Part shown: one piece after another, positions 13,101 through 27,400 of the stretch | How positions within the stretch are numbered: position 1 is the stretch's first letter | How the letters are laid out: the number at the start of each line of letters is the position of its first letter | Source: Petrosia ficiformis | Lineage: Eukaryota > Porifera > Demospongiae > Haplosclerida > Petrosiidae | Reading direction: 5' to 3' | NCBI GenBank assembly: GCA_947044365.1 | Contig: OX345649.1 | Location: 1,916,430-1,980,429, forward strand | Length of the DNA: 64,000 nt | Program-made: the position numbers and the translations under genes | Notes under the pieces: generated by a model | Databases searched by the model: none | Told to the model about the DNA's origin: nothing | What the model saw: only the letters and a program-made list of their open reading frames with translations

Positions 13101-16100
13101 TTATAGAGTTTATAATATAATATTTATAGGTGGAAGATTGCTTTCTCCAGATCCTGCTACATATGGTTATAGTACTACTAATCAAGTCATATACAATGTG
13201 AAGTGTCCTGAAACAGTATATTCTTTTTATGATTGTAATTATAGCATAACATATGATGACCAGTGTACTAATCATATGAATGATTACTTACTACAATGTG
13301 AAGCTACAAGTTAGTATATTAACTATAATTATAAACAATATTCATTACATTCTATTTATTTTATTTTCAGAGAGTCATGAATGCTACTACACTAATGACA
13401 TACAATTATACTATGATCACAGCACATACATTAATTTTCCAAATGGCACTCGATTCATTATAACTTATCCTCAGATATGTAATGATGATTATAATTATAC
13501 AGCAATATGTTCAAGTATTATCACAGACTATGAAGCAGACCAGATATGTATGTCCACTGGCTACACTACTGGCTATGCAGGAGCTCTGTATGGCGACAGT
13601 AATGATTACTATCCTCTACTGACTAAAGATGGAACTTATAAATACTACTGTCCTGATTATGCCTATAGTATTTATGAATGTCAGTTTAATTTTACTGATG
13701 GTATTGGATGTACTGAAGAAAATGGACCTGGCCTAGTCACATGTATAACAGGTGAGTGTCATGTGCTACTCCAATCAATTCATCATATATACATGTATTT
13801 GTACAGACCAAGGATCATGTACTAGTGGATTCCGATTAGCTGATGAAGGAAGTGGATATCTTCCTAATGGACATAGTGTTTATGTTGGTAGAGCTGAAGT
13901 GTGTTTGAATGGTACCTATACTCCTTTGTGTAATTCAATAGTGGATTATAATCTAACTCAACTATTTTGTTATGAGCGATATGGTTCAGAATATGGTGAG
14001 TGGAATATACATAGTGCCAGTATCAGATATGTATTAACATATATCATTGTCCATTTGTCTTCACTATTGCCTCCTCTGATCTTCTTAGTATACACTTTTG
14101 TTTTCTTACAGTTGGTTTTTCATATCCTGTGGTTGGTGACAGAAGTAATTATGGGTCATCTAATTCTGATAAAGGAGTTTTTGGTCTTGATTGTGAATAT
14201 TATGAAACAGGAGGTTATTGTGACTATGACACTATAAATTACACAGAAACTGGTGGATGTATGAATTACAATGGACATGCTATAATCTCCTGTGTCTATG
14301 AGGGAGTAAGAGGTAATATGGAAACTATATAACACATACAACAATATTAACACATGTACACAATCACTTAATCATAAATAGTAACATCTGTAAAAGATAA
14401 TTTGCACAGACAGAAATATGCATCCTCTTTAATGATTTCTCCACAGATATTCCTACTGCTTGTTTTGATGGTCAAGTCAGGCTTACTGATAATCACACTT
14501 ACTCATATAATTACTTCAACAGATATATTGATGTAATCTATGGATATCTTGAGATATGTTTTAATGAGACATTCTATCCTGTGTGTGGTCAGAATCTTAA
14601 CACTACTGAAGTGGTAGAACTGGCATGTTTACAACTAGGATATGATAGTAATAGTCATTCCATGTATTTATCATTCCATTAATAATTTGATTAATTAAGT
14701 CATTGGTTACTACCATGTATATTATTTCATTCATGTATCTATGTATGTATACTATCTATCAATCTATCCATCTATCTATCTATCTATTTACATGTATCTA
14801 TCTATGTACCTCAATCTCATATATGATTTTACAGATCGTTCATCTTATTCTATACAATGTTGTGATGGTTCATATAACGCTCCTCGTATAGATTATATTG
14901 AGTGTTCAGATAATGTATATTCCTTATCTCAATGTTCATTCCATACCTCATCATTATCTGAAATTTGTTCAGAACTCTACAATGATCTACATGTCACCTG
15001 CAGAAGAAGTAAGTGTCTATCTATCTATCTATTTATGTACTTGTATCTATCTATCTATCTATATAAATTATCTATCATTCTGTATATCTAAATATCTTCA
15101 TCTTCATTTTCTTACATCCAGACTTTCCTACATGTGTTGGATCTTTATTCCAATATCAAAACACTAGTGACTTCTCCTTTGCTAATGGCACTCAAGTTCA
15201 AACAGGTCGTGTAGAGGTGTGTGTTGATAGTACTTATATTCCAGTATGTGCTAATGGACTCAATTCTTCTTTATTGAGTCAACCACAGTCAGAAGTGTTA
15301 AATGGTATATGCAATCTTGTATCATATTGTAAGTTAATATAGTAATTATATATACATCATAATACATATTGTGTGTTTCCTATAGACTCAGAAGCTCTTA
15401 TTGATCAGTATATTGGAGATGTATCAGATTATCAAAGTGGAGAGTATCTTGTTATAAAGAGTCTTACATGTCCTCCTTTTGCTGATCACATTAGTAAATG
15501 TGAATATACTACTAGCTGTAGTGGATGTTACTCACATGGTGGTGAAGCTGTGTTGACTTGTATCGATAGTAAGAGTACATTGTGTGTGTGTGCGTCTGTG
15601 TCTGTGAGTGTGTGTGAAAATGTGTTTGTTTGAGACAGAGTGTATGTGGATTTATGTGACCGTATATTATGTGTATAGGATTTGACTTGTATTCAAAGTC
15701 AGAGTACAATGTATGATGAATGTGTATGTTGGAGTATTGATGTTGTATGTTGGAGCACACATGTAAAAATTTTCAGATACACACACATTGCATAAACATT
15801 TGAGCGTGATGTGTGTGTGTGTAAATATGTCTGCGTCATACTGAATTAATCACAGGACAAGATGAAAGTTGTGATAGTGGTAATATTAGATTGAGAAATG
15901 TCGCTCAAATAACCTTTCCTTATGGATCAGGATCATCAACAGGGCGTGTTGAGGCATGTCTTAATGGTACATATGTGGATGTATGTGGTGACACACAGTA
16001 TGCACAGTACTTTGGTGATAATTCTTGCAGTTACTTAAGATTCAGTAAGTTAAAGTATATATTCATTTTATGTTGTTTTAAACTCCTCTCCACAGACTCA

Positions 16101-18380
16101 ACTGTTCCTTACCAGTCGTTGTATTCATATGCTGATTCTAATCGGTTTGTAGACTTTCAAAATTGTGGTGATGATCTACCATATGATCCATTCCAAAACT
16201 GTAATATCACTGAAACATGTCAATCTGATCCTCTGATTGTTAAATGTGAAAGTGGTATGTATGATCTATAAAATACATTAGTACCAATTAATTAATATTT
16301 ACATGACTCTTTTCATAGAATGTAGTGATTATGGTAATTTACGTCTTGCGCAATTCACAACTGAGTATTATAACAATGGAACATCAGGTACAACTGGTAT
16401 TCTACAGTTTTGTAATGATAGAGTATGGGGTACAGTGTGTAGTGAAAGTCTTCGTGATGAAGATATCACAGTGTTCTGTAATCAGTTGGGCTACAGCAGT
16501 AAGTATCATCTTATCAATAATATTCTCACAATATAATTATCTACAATATAGATGGTTCTATTGTTTCCAGTAATCCTGGAGGTGATTTGAGTAATGTTGG
16601 ACAGTACCTCAACTTGTCATGTCCTGATTATTTAGGCTATAGTGCAGGTTCTTGTTTGATTAATTATAATAATTCACGATGTGAAACTAATCAAGACACT
16701 ACATATCTGTACTGTTACAATGGTGCGTTAATATATAACTAATATACAAATATAAATACTACAAATTAAGCAGCTAATGTTAGTATTGAACATATAGTAG
16801 TTCACAAATGTACAGACATTACATGTATTTTTCACCTGTTTTTATTAATTGTATTTATCAGGTGTACAAGAGAGCTGCTATTATGGGTCAGTTAGAATTG
16901 GTGACATTTCCGATCAACGATCATTTGCATATGGACAGCTTACAAATGGAACAGATTTCCGAATTGGATATGTAGAAATATGTATTAATGGTACTTATAG
17001 AACAGTTTGTAATCAAGATCTCTCTACAAATGTGGCTAGTGTATTGTGTAGTAGTTCAATAGCTTACAACCTGGGCTATCCAAGTGCTTTATATGGTGAT
17101 GAATCAGACTTTGGACCTGTTAAAGTGGTGATGGACTATACAATTTATCATGTCGACCTGGTTCTTTTTGGAATGATCATGATTGTACATATACTGTAAC
17201 TTATGGTAATAGATGTAATGACTATAATGAACCTGCCTTGATCACATGTTTAGATGGTGAGTATATGTAATTTATTTTGAATTTGGTCTCTTTACTTTGG
17301 ATCTTTTTTTTCAGTTACAATTCAAGACAGATTTTACAGTTGTAATGGTTATACTAGTCTAGCCAGTCGTGGACATGGTCACTTATTTAATGGTTCGAGT
17401 TTCTCTATTGGCCGTCCTCAATTGTGTTCTATGGGTGAATATATTCCTATGTGTACTAGTATTAGTGAGGATGAAGCTACTGTGATATGTTACTCTAGTG
17501 AGGGACAATATGGTGAGTTCAATCAAGGGCTTTTTTTTCCTGTTCAATGAAAAATACATCAAAGCAGTACATGTATGTACAGATATAGAAATTAACTGCA
17601 TTGAATGACAAGAAGTCACTAACACAGTAGAGTCAATGTTGTGATTACATAGGTTTTCGATACAATTTTCTACCACTAGATTTGGAAATATAATAATTAT
17701 ATTGAACTAACTATGTTCACTGACATGAAGTCATGTAGCATCATCTCTGAATGTTTTCCTCTTCTATTAGGTGCCAGACTTTATCCTATTTTTGGTACAC
17801 CTTCTGATTTTGGTAATGATACTGAATCTTCTAATATTGTGAATGATTTTACTTGTCCTAATGAAAAATTTGATTTCCAAATATATGATTGTGATATCGG
17901 ATATTCTAATAGTACTGATGGCTGTCTCTCATACTATCCACAACCTGTTATCACATGTTTGGAAGGTATAATAGGATATTTATACATAATATATATGTTA
18001 TTATATATACATGTATTATATTAATGAAACTTTGCTGTTATTAATTATAGCTATATGCTCTTTATTCATACATTCCACACATACAGCTCCTCAATCATGT
18101 AGAGATTTCTCAACAATTGTGAACTATATTGATTATTATAGTGATGATACACATCATGGTGTATTCAGTGTCGATGTATGTCTTGGTAACCTCTTTGGTA
18201 CAGCTTGTGCTGATGGATTCACTGATAAATTTGCTAATGTGATCTGTCAAGCCCGAGGCTATGAAGGTAGAGTTTAGATATTGTTATTGACTTTAGCATT
18301 GTTACACATTATAATTGTGCTTCATAATTATAACTATAACTATAATTTACTTAGCAATTGTTGTAATATGTTTTACTTCC

Positions 18381-18452
<72 letters not shown>

Positions 18453-21400
18453 ATTATATCTCTGTCTCTTTTGTCTCTTTCTGTCTCTGTCCATCTCTCT
18501 TTGTCTGTCTCTCCACAGTTGGTTATAAGTCCACTGAATATAATGTAAGTTATGTAACAAGGAATCGTGCTTACACTAACTTCACATGTCCTGAAGATGA
18601 TAGCACACTATTAAACTGTACTTATGATATTGTTGATAGTTGTGATGGTAATGAAGCTATAATAGTGTGTTTATCTGGTAAGTTATAGTATCATATGACT
18701 ATCATAATTATTATCTTTTTATTTTTGTCATTCACAGCTAATCGAATATGTTACCCAGAAGAAGTAAGACTTGCTAATTCTGTTAATCATGACACAGAGT
18801 ATATCAGTGGCTACCCTGTGATTTGTGCTGATAATGAGTTTGTACCACTGTGTAACAACACAAGATTCGGGCCACGAGAGATTTTTTACATCTGTGCAAG
18901 TTCAAGTGGTATCGCATGTGAGCTTGTATTTCTTTACAAATATTACATAGTTGCAGTATGTATGTAAGATATTTATATATTTATATGTGTGTATGTTCAT
19001 ATGCATGAATGTACACACAATGTACGTATGTACACACTTATGTATATATGCGCTGTGAAAATGTCATTTGGTTACAGGAGTTTCACTTCCTATGTAAATC
19101 AATGATGCTTTCTTGTCTAGCTAGATAATGATTACAAGATAGCTAGTTATTTCTTTTGATTTTGATGTATAAAGTACATGCCATAATAAAGAATGGCAAA
19201 AAAGCAATGTAATGTACATGTACTTTAAACATGTAAATCTCATAATAATTACGCATGCATGTGGTGACATTTCAGGAGTGTTATTTGCTATTATAAGTAC
19301 AAATTCATGTACATACTTATATTAATTAATTACTCTGGAATGAGCTTGTTGTTTTCACTGATGCTGGAATTGGAATACTAATAATACACCACAGGTTGTA
19401 GCTACATGTATATAATACTATGCTATGTATATAATACTATGCTATGTATATAATACTATGCTATGTATATAGTACTATGCTATGTACATAATACTATGCT
19501 ATGTATATAGTACTATGCTATGTATATAATACTATGCTATGTATATAGTACTATGCTATGTACATAATACTATGCTATGTATATAATACTATGCTGTGTA
19601 TATAATACTATGCTGTGTATATAATACTATGCTATGTATATAATACTATGCTATGTATATAGTACTATGCTATGTACATAATACTATGCTATGTATATAG
19701 TACTATGCTGTGTATATAATACTATGCTGTGTATATAATACTATGCTATGTATATAATACTATGCTATGTATATAGTACTATGCTATGTACATAATACTA
19801 TGCTATGTATATAGTACTATGCTATGTATATAATACTATGCTGTGTATATAATACTATGCTATGTATATAGTACTATGCTATGTATATAGTACTATGCTA
19901 TGTATATAATACTATGCTATGTATATAGTACTATGCTATGTATATAATACTATGCTATGTATATAATACTATGCTATGTATATAATACTATGCTGTGTAT
20001 ATAATACTATGCTGTGTATATAATACTATGCTATGTATATAATACTATGCTATGTATATAGTACTATGCTATGTACTATGCTATGTATATAATACTATGC
20101 TATGTATATAATACTATGCTATGTATATAATACTATGCTATGTATATAGTACTATGCTATGTATATAATACTATGCTATGTATATAGTACTATGCTATGT
20201 ATATAATACTATGCTATGTATATAGTACTATGCTATGTACATAATACTATGCTATGTATATAATACTATGCTGTGTATATAATACTATGCTGTGTATATA
20301 ATACTATGCTGTGTATATAATACTATGCTATGTATATAGTACTATGCTATGTATATAGTACTATGCTATGTATATAATACTATGCTATGTATATAATACT
20401 ATGCTATGTATATAGTACTATGCTATGTATATAATACTATGCTATGTATATAATACTATGCTATGTATATAGTACTATGCTATGTACTATGCTATGTATA
20501 TAATACTATGCTATGTATATAATACTATGCTATGTATATAGTACTATGCTATGTACATAATACTATGCTATGTATATAGTACTATGCTATGTATATAATA
20601 CTATGCTATGTATATAGTACTATGCTATGTACATAATACTATGCTATGTATATAATACTATGCTGTGTATATAATACTATGCTGTGTATATAATACTATG
20701 CTATGTATATAATACTATGCTATGTATATAGTACTATGCTATGTACATAATACTATGCTATGTATATAGTACTATGCTGTGTATATAATACTATGCTGTG
20801 TATATAATACTATGCTATGTATATAATACTATGCTATGTATATAGTACTATGCTATGTACATAATACTATGCTATGTATATAGTACTATGCTATGTATAT
20901 AATACTATGCTGTGTATATAATACTATGCTATGTATATAGTACTATGCTATGTATATAGTACTATGCTATGTATATAATACTATGCTATGTATATAGTAC
21001 TATGCTATGTATATAATACTATGCTATGTATATAATACTATGCTATGTATATAATACTATGCTGTGTATATAATACTATGCTGTGTATATAATACTATGC
21101 TATGTATATAATACTATGCTATGTATATAGTACTATGCTATGTACTATGCTATGTATATAATACTATGCTATGTATATAATACTATGCTATGTATATAAT
21201 ACTATGCTATGTATATAGTACTATGCTATGTATATAATACTATGCTATGTATATAGTACTATGCTATGTATATAATACTATGCTATGTATATAGTACTAT
21301 GCTATGTACATAATACTATGCTATGTATATAATACTATGCTGTGTATATAATACTATGCTGTGTATATAATACTATGCTGTGTATATAATACTATGCTAT

Positions 21401-24400
21401 GTATATAGTACTATGCTATGTATATAGTACTATGCTATGTATATAATACTATGCTATGTATATAATACTATGCTATGTATATAGTACTATGCTATGTATA
21501 TAATACTATGCTATGTATATAATACTATGCTATGTATATAGTACTATGCTATGTACTATGCTATGTATATAATACTATGCTATGTATATAATACTATGCT
21601 ATGTATATAGTACTATGCTATGTATATAATACTATGCTATGTATATAGTACTATGCTATGTATATAATACTATGCTATGTATATAGTACTATGCTATGTA
21701 CATAATACTATGCTATGTATATAATACTATGCTGTGTATATAATACTATGCTGTGTATATAATACTATGCTGTGTATATAATACTATGCTATGTATATAG
21801 TACTATGCTATGTATATAGTACTATGCTATGTATATAATACTATGCTATGTATATAATACTATGCTATGTATATAATACTATGCTATGTATATAGTACTA
21901 TGCTATGTATATAATACTATGCTATGTATATAATACTATGCTATGTATATAGTACTATGCTATGTATATAATACTATGCTATGTATATAATACTATGCTA
22001 TGTATATAGTACTATGCTATGTATATAATACTATGCTATGTATATAGCTACATTGTACTAATTAACAAAAGCAATACAATGTACACGTACTTTAAACATG
22101 TAAATCCCCCTACAGACATGTGCTGACTTTTCAACTATCTGTGGAGCTAATCACATGTTATTTGCTATATTATAAATACAAATTCATGTACATATTTAAT
22201 TATTATTGTTGTTTTCACAGATGTTGGAATTGGAATACTAATAATACACCACAGGTTGTACCTATATAATACTATGCTAGCTACATTTTATTAATATATA
22301 TGTTTGTTACCATATGCCTTGGCATGACATGTACTTTATACTAGTCAGGATCAAATGAACTGTGACTTGTTAATAATACCTAGCAGGAAAATAAATCAGC
22401 ATGGAGGAAAGTATAATTGCATTGTAACTCCTGTAACCAACTGAAGGCTAAAATAACCTATTACTTTTTACAGTGTGTATGCATATATAAAGAGTTTAAT
22501 ACATGATTGTGTATTATTACAGATGGATTTATTGGAGTTCCAGACTATTACACTCTCCCTCCATTCTCTGAGTATAATACCAGTAATATAGCTGTTAATT
22601 TCACTTGTAATGATCAGTTTGAATGCAGGAATAACACACTAAGATCTAATGATAGTTGTGATTCTTATGGTGACTATGCTACAGTGACATGTGCTAAAGG
22701 TATAATGATATATTTTATTATCATTCATTATTCTAAATTAATCTTAATTTCTTCAGTTTGTGATAATGGAATATACAGATTGTATAATAAAAGAACTACT
22801 TACACACCTGATGATCTTCTTCGTGTTACTGGTATACCACAAAGATGTGTTTTAGGTGCTTGGGGTTCGTTGTGTAGTGATGACACTAATGATCCAGATG
22901 TACCTTCACTACTATGTCAAGAGTTTGGATATAAAGGTATGAAATATGAATATAGTCCACATTTGTTTCCTAAACTTTCAAATCATTGATAATAGCAACA
23001 GAGAAACATCTTTTGTATTAATGTGGATATAAAAGTATTGTTGAATAATTATAATTATGTCATGACATATGTCATAGTCTGACATCAAATGCCATGGCAT
23101 AGAATGTGGAAAATGTCTGTATCATGACAGTAATAATCACACTCCATGAAGGAAGACTAAATAATACATGGTTTGACAAACAAAGTTTGAAGTAGCGTTT
23201 ACTAACTTCCTATTTATTGAGTTTTATGTGTTGCAAATTGTAATAGTGTGTTGGAGGAAATTGCACATTGCTTAACCTGCTTCACCTTTCAAGTGTTTGT
23301 TACCTTTTTCCCTACTCTCATGCCAATAGAAGTTGAAATTTTCACAGGGATGGCACCATCGTATGTTAAAAATGGTAACATCTGAATCACATGTTGGTCT
23401 TGAGATTGTTGATCAGCAGCCTTAAAATGTCTGGACACTAAAATTGACCAGATGCCCTATTGCTCATTATGAGTGTTTTGTTAGCAGCTGGGGACAAAAC
23501 TAGATATATAACTTCTTCTTGGTAAATGACCTTAGCTGACTCATCTCCACATGCCAATGATGTGTGAAATACATGTTATGTAGGTATGGGGATGACTGCA
23601 GGATTATTTTCCCACATCCTTTTTGTATCATTTTCGATATATTGTGCATGATTATGTTATGACATACATTATATCACAACAGCATTAAGTTTATGTATGT
23701 CATGTGTGAACATTTATTCACTGTGTTATATTTTGTAGATGGCGACCTGTTGCATTCTAATAGAACTTTATATGGACGTAGTCCTCATGGAACACTCTAC
23801 TTTAACAACTTCCAGTGTCCTTACAATTCCACATCATTTGATGATTGTGAGGGCAATGTAACATACAGTGAAGAGTGTGTGTCTGGTGATCTGGAGTATG
23901 TGATACAATGTTTCAATGTACAAAGTATGTTTGATACCATTCTGTATCTATTATATATATTCTATGCTACCCGAAGAGTATATCCACATAAATCACCAGG
24001 TGGTATATCCAGCATGTATACCTACTAGCCATATTTTATATGTTATATAATTATTACATGTCTTGGTATGTGTCAGCAATATTAGACCTTCACCTCTTGA
24101 TAGTAGCCCTCGGCAAAAGGCCTTATATTATGTCTGTGATTGCATAACCACTGTTGTGCGTATATGGTGTATATATGACTTGCTGGTACCTGTGAATTAT
24201 ATATATATAACAAAGTAAGCACTGATATCAAAATACTGCTCCAGCTAAAAATTGAATTCAAATTTAAAATTTATACAACATAATTAATTGCCAAGCGATA
24301 GTGAGACAACTAATCGCAACAGCTTTAACCCCAGGCTCATCCCCAGAATCATGTAATTGTCTGTCATATTTCAGGTATGCTAAATAAAAACCTGTAAACC

Positions 24401-27400
24401 TCAGGCACCTACATGTGGCAATTCAGTTTCTGTGGGTGCGGCATGGCAAGCAATTAATATTCAGTTCATTAAGGAAAGGTGAAAGAAGAGAAAGCGTGGG
24501 TGAAGATTTTAATTAAGGAAATAAATAAAGAGAGGAAGAGATTTTAATGAAGCAGCATTCATTGAGAAAACATTAAGATCTAATGGGCTTAGAGATATAG
24601 GACAAAGAGCTAGACAGATATGTATGTGTGGGTGTACAGTGTGCAAACCAACTCTTCCTTTACCATTCCAACTCCCTCGAACTCACCATTCTCTAAATTT
24701 GTCTTTGTCATTGTCAGTTTCACACCAAGCTTAATTCAAAACTCTTCATTTGTGTTCTATGCCTACTGCAAGGCAATGCTGAATCAGCATTTCTTAGTTA
24801 ATAAATGATTGTATAGTTGTAATTATCTGTTATGCTTTGTTTCAATAGATGGTTGTTCATCTGAGTCTACCACTGTGTTTGGTAATGTTAATATTACATG
24901 GCCTAGGATTGGCATTAATGAAGTTGCTAATGTACCTTGTCCTTGTGGAAGTATTGTGAGTATGTAATTCTATATAGTCTATTATAATCAGTGGCAAAAT
25001 GCAATTTACAGTTTTGATTACATTATTATAGAGCCATTCAAAAACATTGCATACTATCCCTTTTATATGTAGAATATAACTTGTAATCCTGTTATATATC
25101 AGAGCTACAATGAATAATATTAACTGAACATCTGCAACAGTATTATTTATTATTGAAGAGGTCATTTATGTTCACCTTGACCTCAGAAAAATGAAAAATG
25201 TTCATGATAGTTGCTTTAGTTTGGAAGGACCAACAATTATTGTACCTGCACCATTTTGGTGTAATTATCTTTCCTGTTCTTTTTTTGTGTATGTTTAAAT
25301 CTATTACTTCAGTTATGGAATAATCATATATTAATCTTATGACATTACACTATACATATAAAGTTATTAAAAATTAATTTTGAAGTCATCATGAATGTGA
25401 ACAGACTTTAATTACTTGTATTACAGACAGATACAACTGGACTTTATGGTATTAGAACATGTGGTACTGACAGTTGGGAAACACCTGATATTAGTCAGTG
25501 CCAGTATAATGATGAATCTCGTATGCTTTGTGAAGCTGCAGCTGTAAGTTATCCTTTTTAATACTGAATTACTATAATACATGTTTTCTCTAATTAGTTG
25601 GATGATCCATCTGCAGAATCTGATATACTATCTGATATTAGTAACAATGCTGAAAATCTTGAAGTATATACAGTAGATATTGCAGTTGCACTCCTTGAAA
25701 ACTTAGTGGAATTTTTGGAAGATGAAGGAGTAAGTATAGTGTTTATTATGAGTACCTTGTTTCTGCCTATTCACAAAACACACATACACTTGGAGATTTA
25801 TTGTATACAAATTTTCTTCAGATTTTGAACAATCTTCTTGATACAATCAATAATCTATTTGATGTTCGTGCAGATGTGTATGAGGAAAGCCCAAAATCTG
25901 CAAGCAGGTAGATATAATAAAATGATAGATTATATATAGGTTATCCACCTTTTGTGATCCCAAGGGCAAACCCTGAGGGATGCTAAATAGCATGAATCCT
26001 GTGTATAACCAATATAAACCGTAGTCATGGTATTTTAATCGTATTCATAGTTGAATCTGCTGAGTCATAACATTTAATCATAATTTATATAGCCAAATTA
26101 CTTTGTCTTTAGGAAGTGAACTCACGACAACACTGCATGAAATTTAGGTTATCTGAGACTTGTTTATGGTTTCCACTTTACAAACTGGGCTCTATACAAA
26201 ATAAATCCCAGTTCATAGTATGAACCAGGATTTGCGATCCCTCATTAGAGCTCTAACATCTAAGGGAATTACCGTAGATTGGGAAATTTTCGCAGGTAAA
26301 ATTTTTCGCCAGTTCGACGAAAATTAGTGTAGGGTGAAATTTTACATACGTACGTAAACGTAATTGTAATTATGCATAAATATTTCAAGTTACTTGTCAA
26401 AAGAGTATGGAGACGTTTCAGGAGGAGTCTTGTGTCAGAGGGTATCACATATACAGAGAGCTTTAGGATGCAGTTGTTGGAGAGGAGCTGGAGTGTCAAC
26501 GGGAGCATGGTAATGCAACAGACATGTATGCTGTAGCGGTAATCAAAGACTCTACTATCGCCTGGGCAGATATAGAAGACGTGAGTGGTCCCTTGGGATC
26601 TGGAAGACCATCAACAGGCTTCATATATTGTAGTAGAGCCGCCATCTTCTCAAACAGTAGCTAGCACTGGACACTACTCGCTGACATGTATGTACACGTG
26701 TGAATAAACTTACTCTAATTATTCGTTGAAGAAAATATTTCGCTTGTTTAATTTTCGTCGTTGAAGGTGATTGACGAAAAAATTTTTAGGACGAAAATTT
26801 CCCCATCTACGGTATTCATGCTATGGTTTATATAATTATGTTCCTTATTTTTATCATTCATTTTCTGGTCAACAGAATTCTTTCTTCAATTGACAATATT
26901 GCTGCCACCTTACCACTCAGTAACAATAGTAACAGAACTACCATAACAAGACCAAAGTTTGGTCTGGAGATACAAATGGTTGTTTCAGAACATTTTAATG
27001 GTCAAATCTTGTCTGTTGAACTTAATAGTGATGGCCAGCTTGATGAAAATTCTCTATCTTGTGGTTCTACGTCTCCTGCTGGATCAATAGAGCTACCAAA
27101 TGACTTATTGAATGACGTTACTGGATCTCCAAGATTGGTATTTGGTACATTAACTGAAGATAGTTTCTTTGTTCAAGATAGCACTACACCAAGAAGATCA
27201 CCCAGAAGTATAATAACAAGTTTTGATGTCTATTTTACTAATGGTACTGAAATGACCTTTACAAACTTATCAACTCCTGTCAAGTTGTCTTTTAATGTAT
27301 CTGAAGTATCTGAAAACCTTCTGTGTGCTTTCTGGGATGAAAGTATGAAAATGATCATTGAAGTTTATTATAATTATCATAGACTGCTATGATGATGTAC

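Larger units (their letters stand above)
10176..23924 (+). other. Array of 15 SRCR/SRCR-like modules (exons 1-28)
   Basis: Exon starts-ends: 10176-10434, 10487-10651, 10783-10977, 11409-11585, 11879-12070, 12264-12446, 12552-12737, 13130-13309, 13371-13751, 13807-13995, 14112-14312, 14447-14647, 14835-15008, 15122-15328, 15386-15568, 15856-16044, 16096-16254, 16319-16498, 16552-16722, 16862-17256, 17315-17512, 17771-17965, 18087-18266, 18519-18677, 18738-18917, 22523-22699, 22757-22936, 23739-23924. Thirteen modules use two exons with an intron at the G-Y-x-G midpoint. Modules 5 (exon 9) and 11 (exon 20) use one. Exons 7-8 are the most canonical (G-S-V-R-L, V-C-V-D-N-K-W-A-T-V-C-D-D). Several others replace the central W-x-x-V-C with N-G-T-Y-x-x-x-C and are divergent. 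Asn-X-Ser/Thr sites are frequent, suggesting heavy glycosylation. Confidence 0.85.

Noticed and set aside
18281..18688. 135-residue ORF with L-S repeats
   Set aside because: Runs through the (CT)n tract of an intron; only its last part (18519-18677) is exon 24 of the receptor.
19404..22048. CRISPR-like repeat array
   Set aside because: Units are contiguous 19-mers with no unique spacers; this is a satellite in an animal intron.
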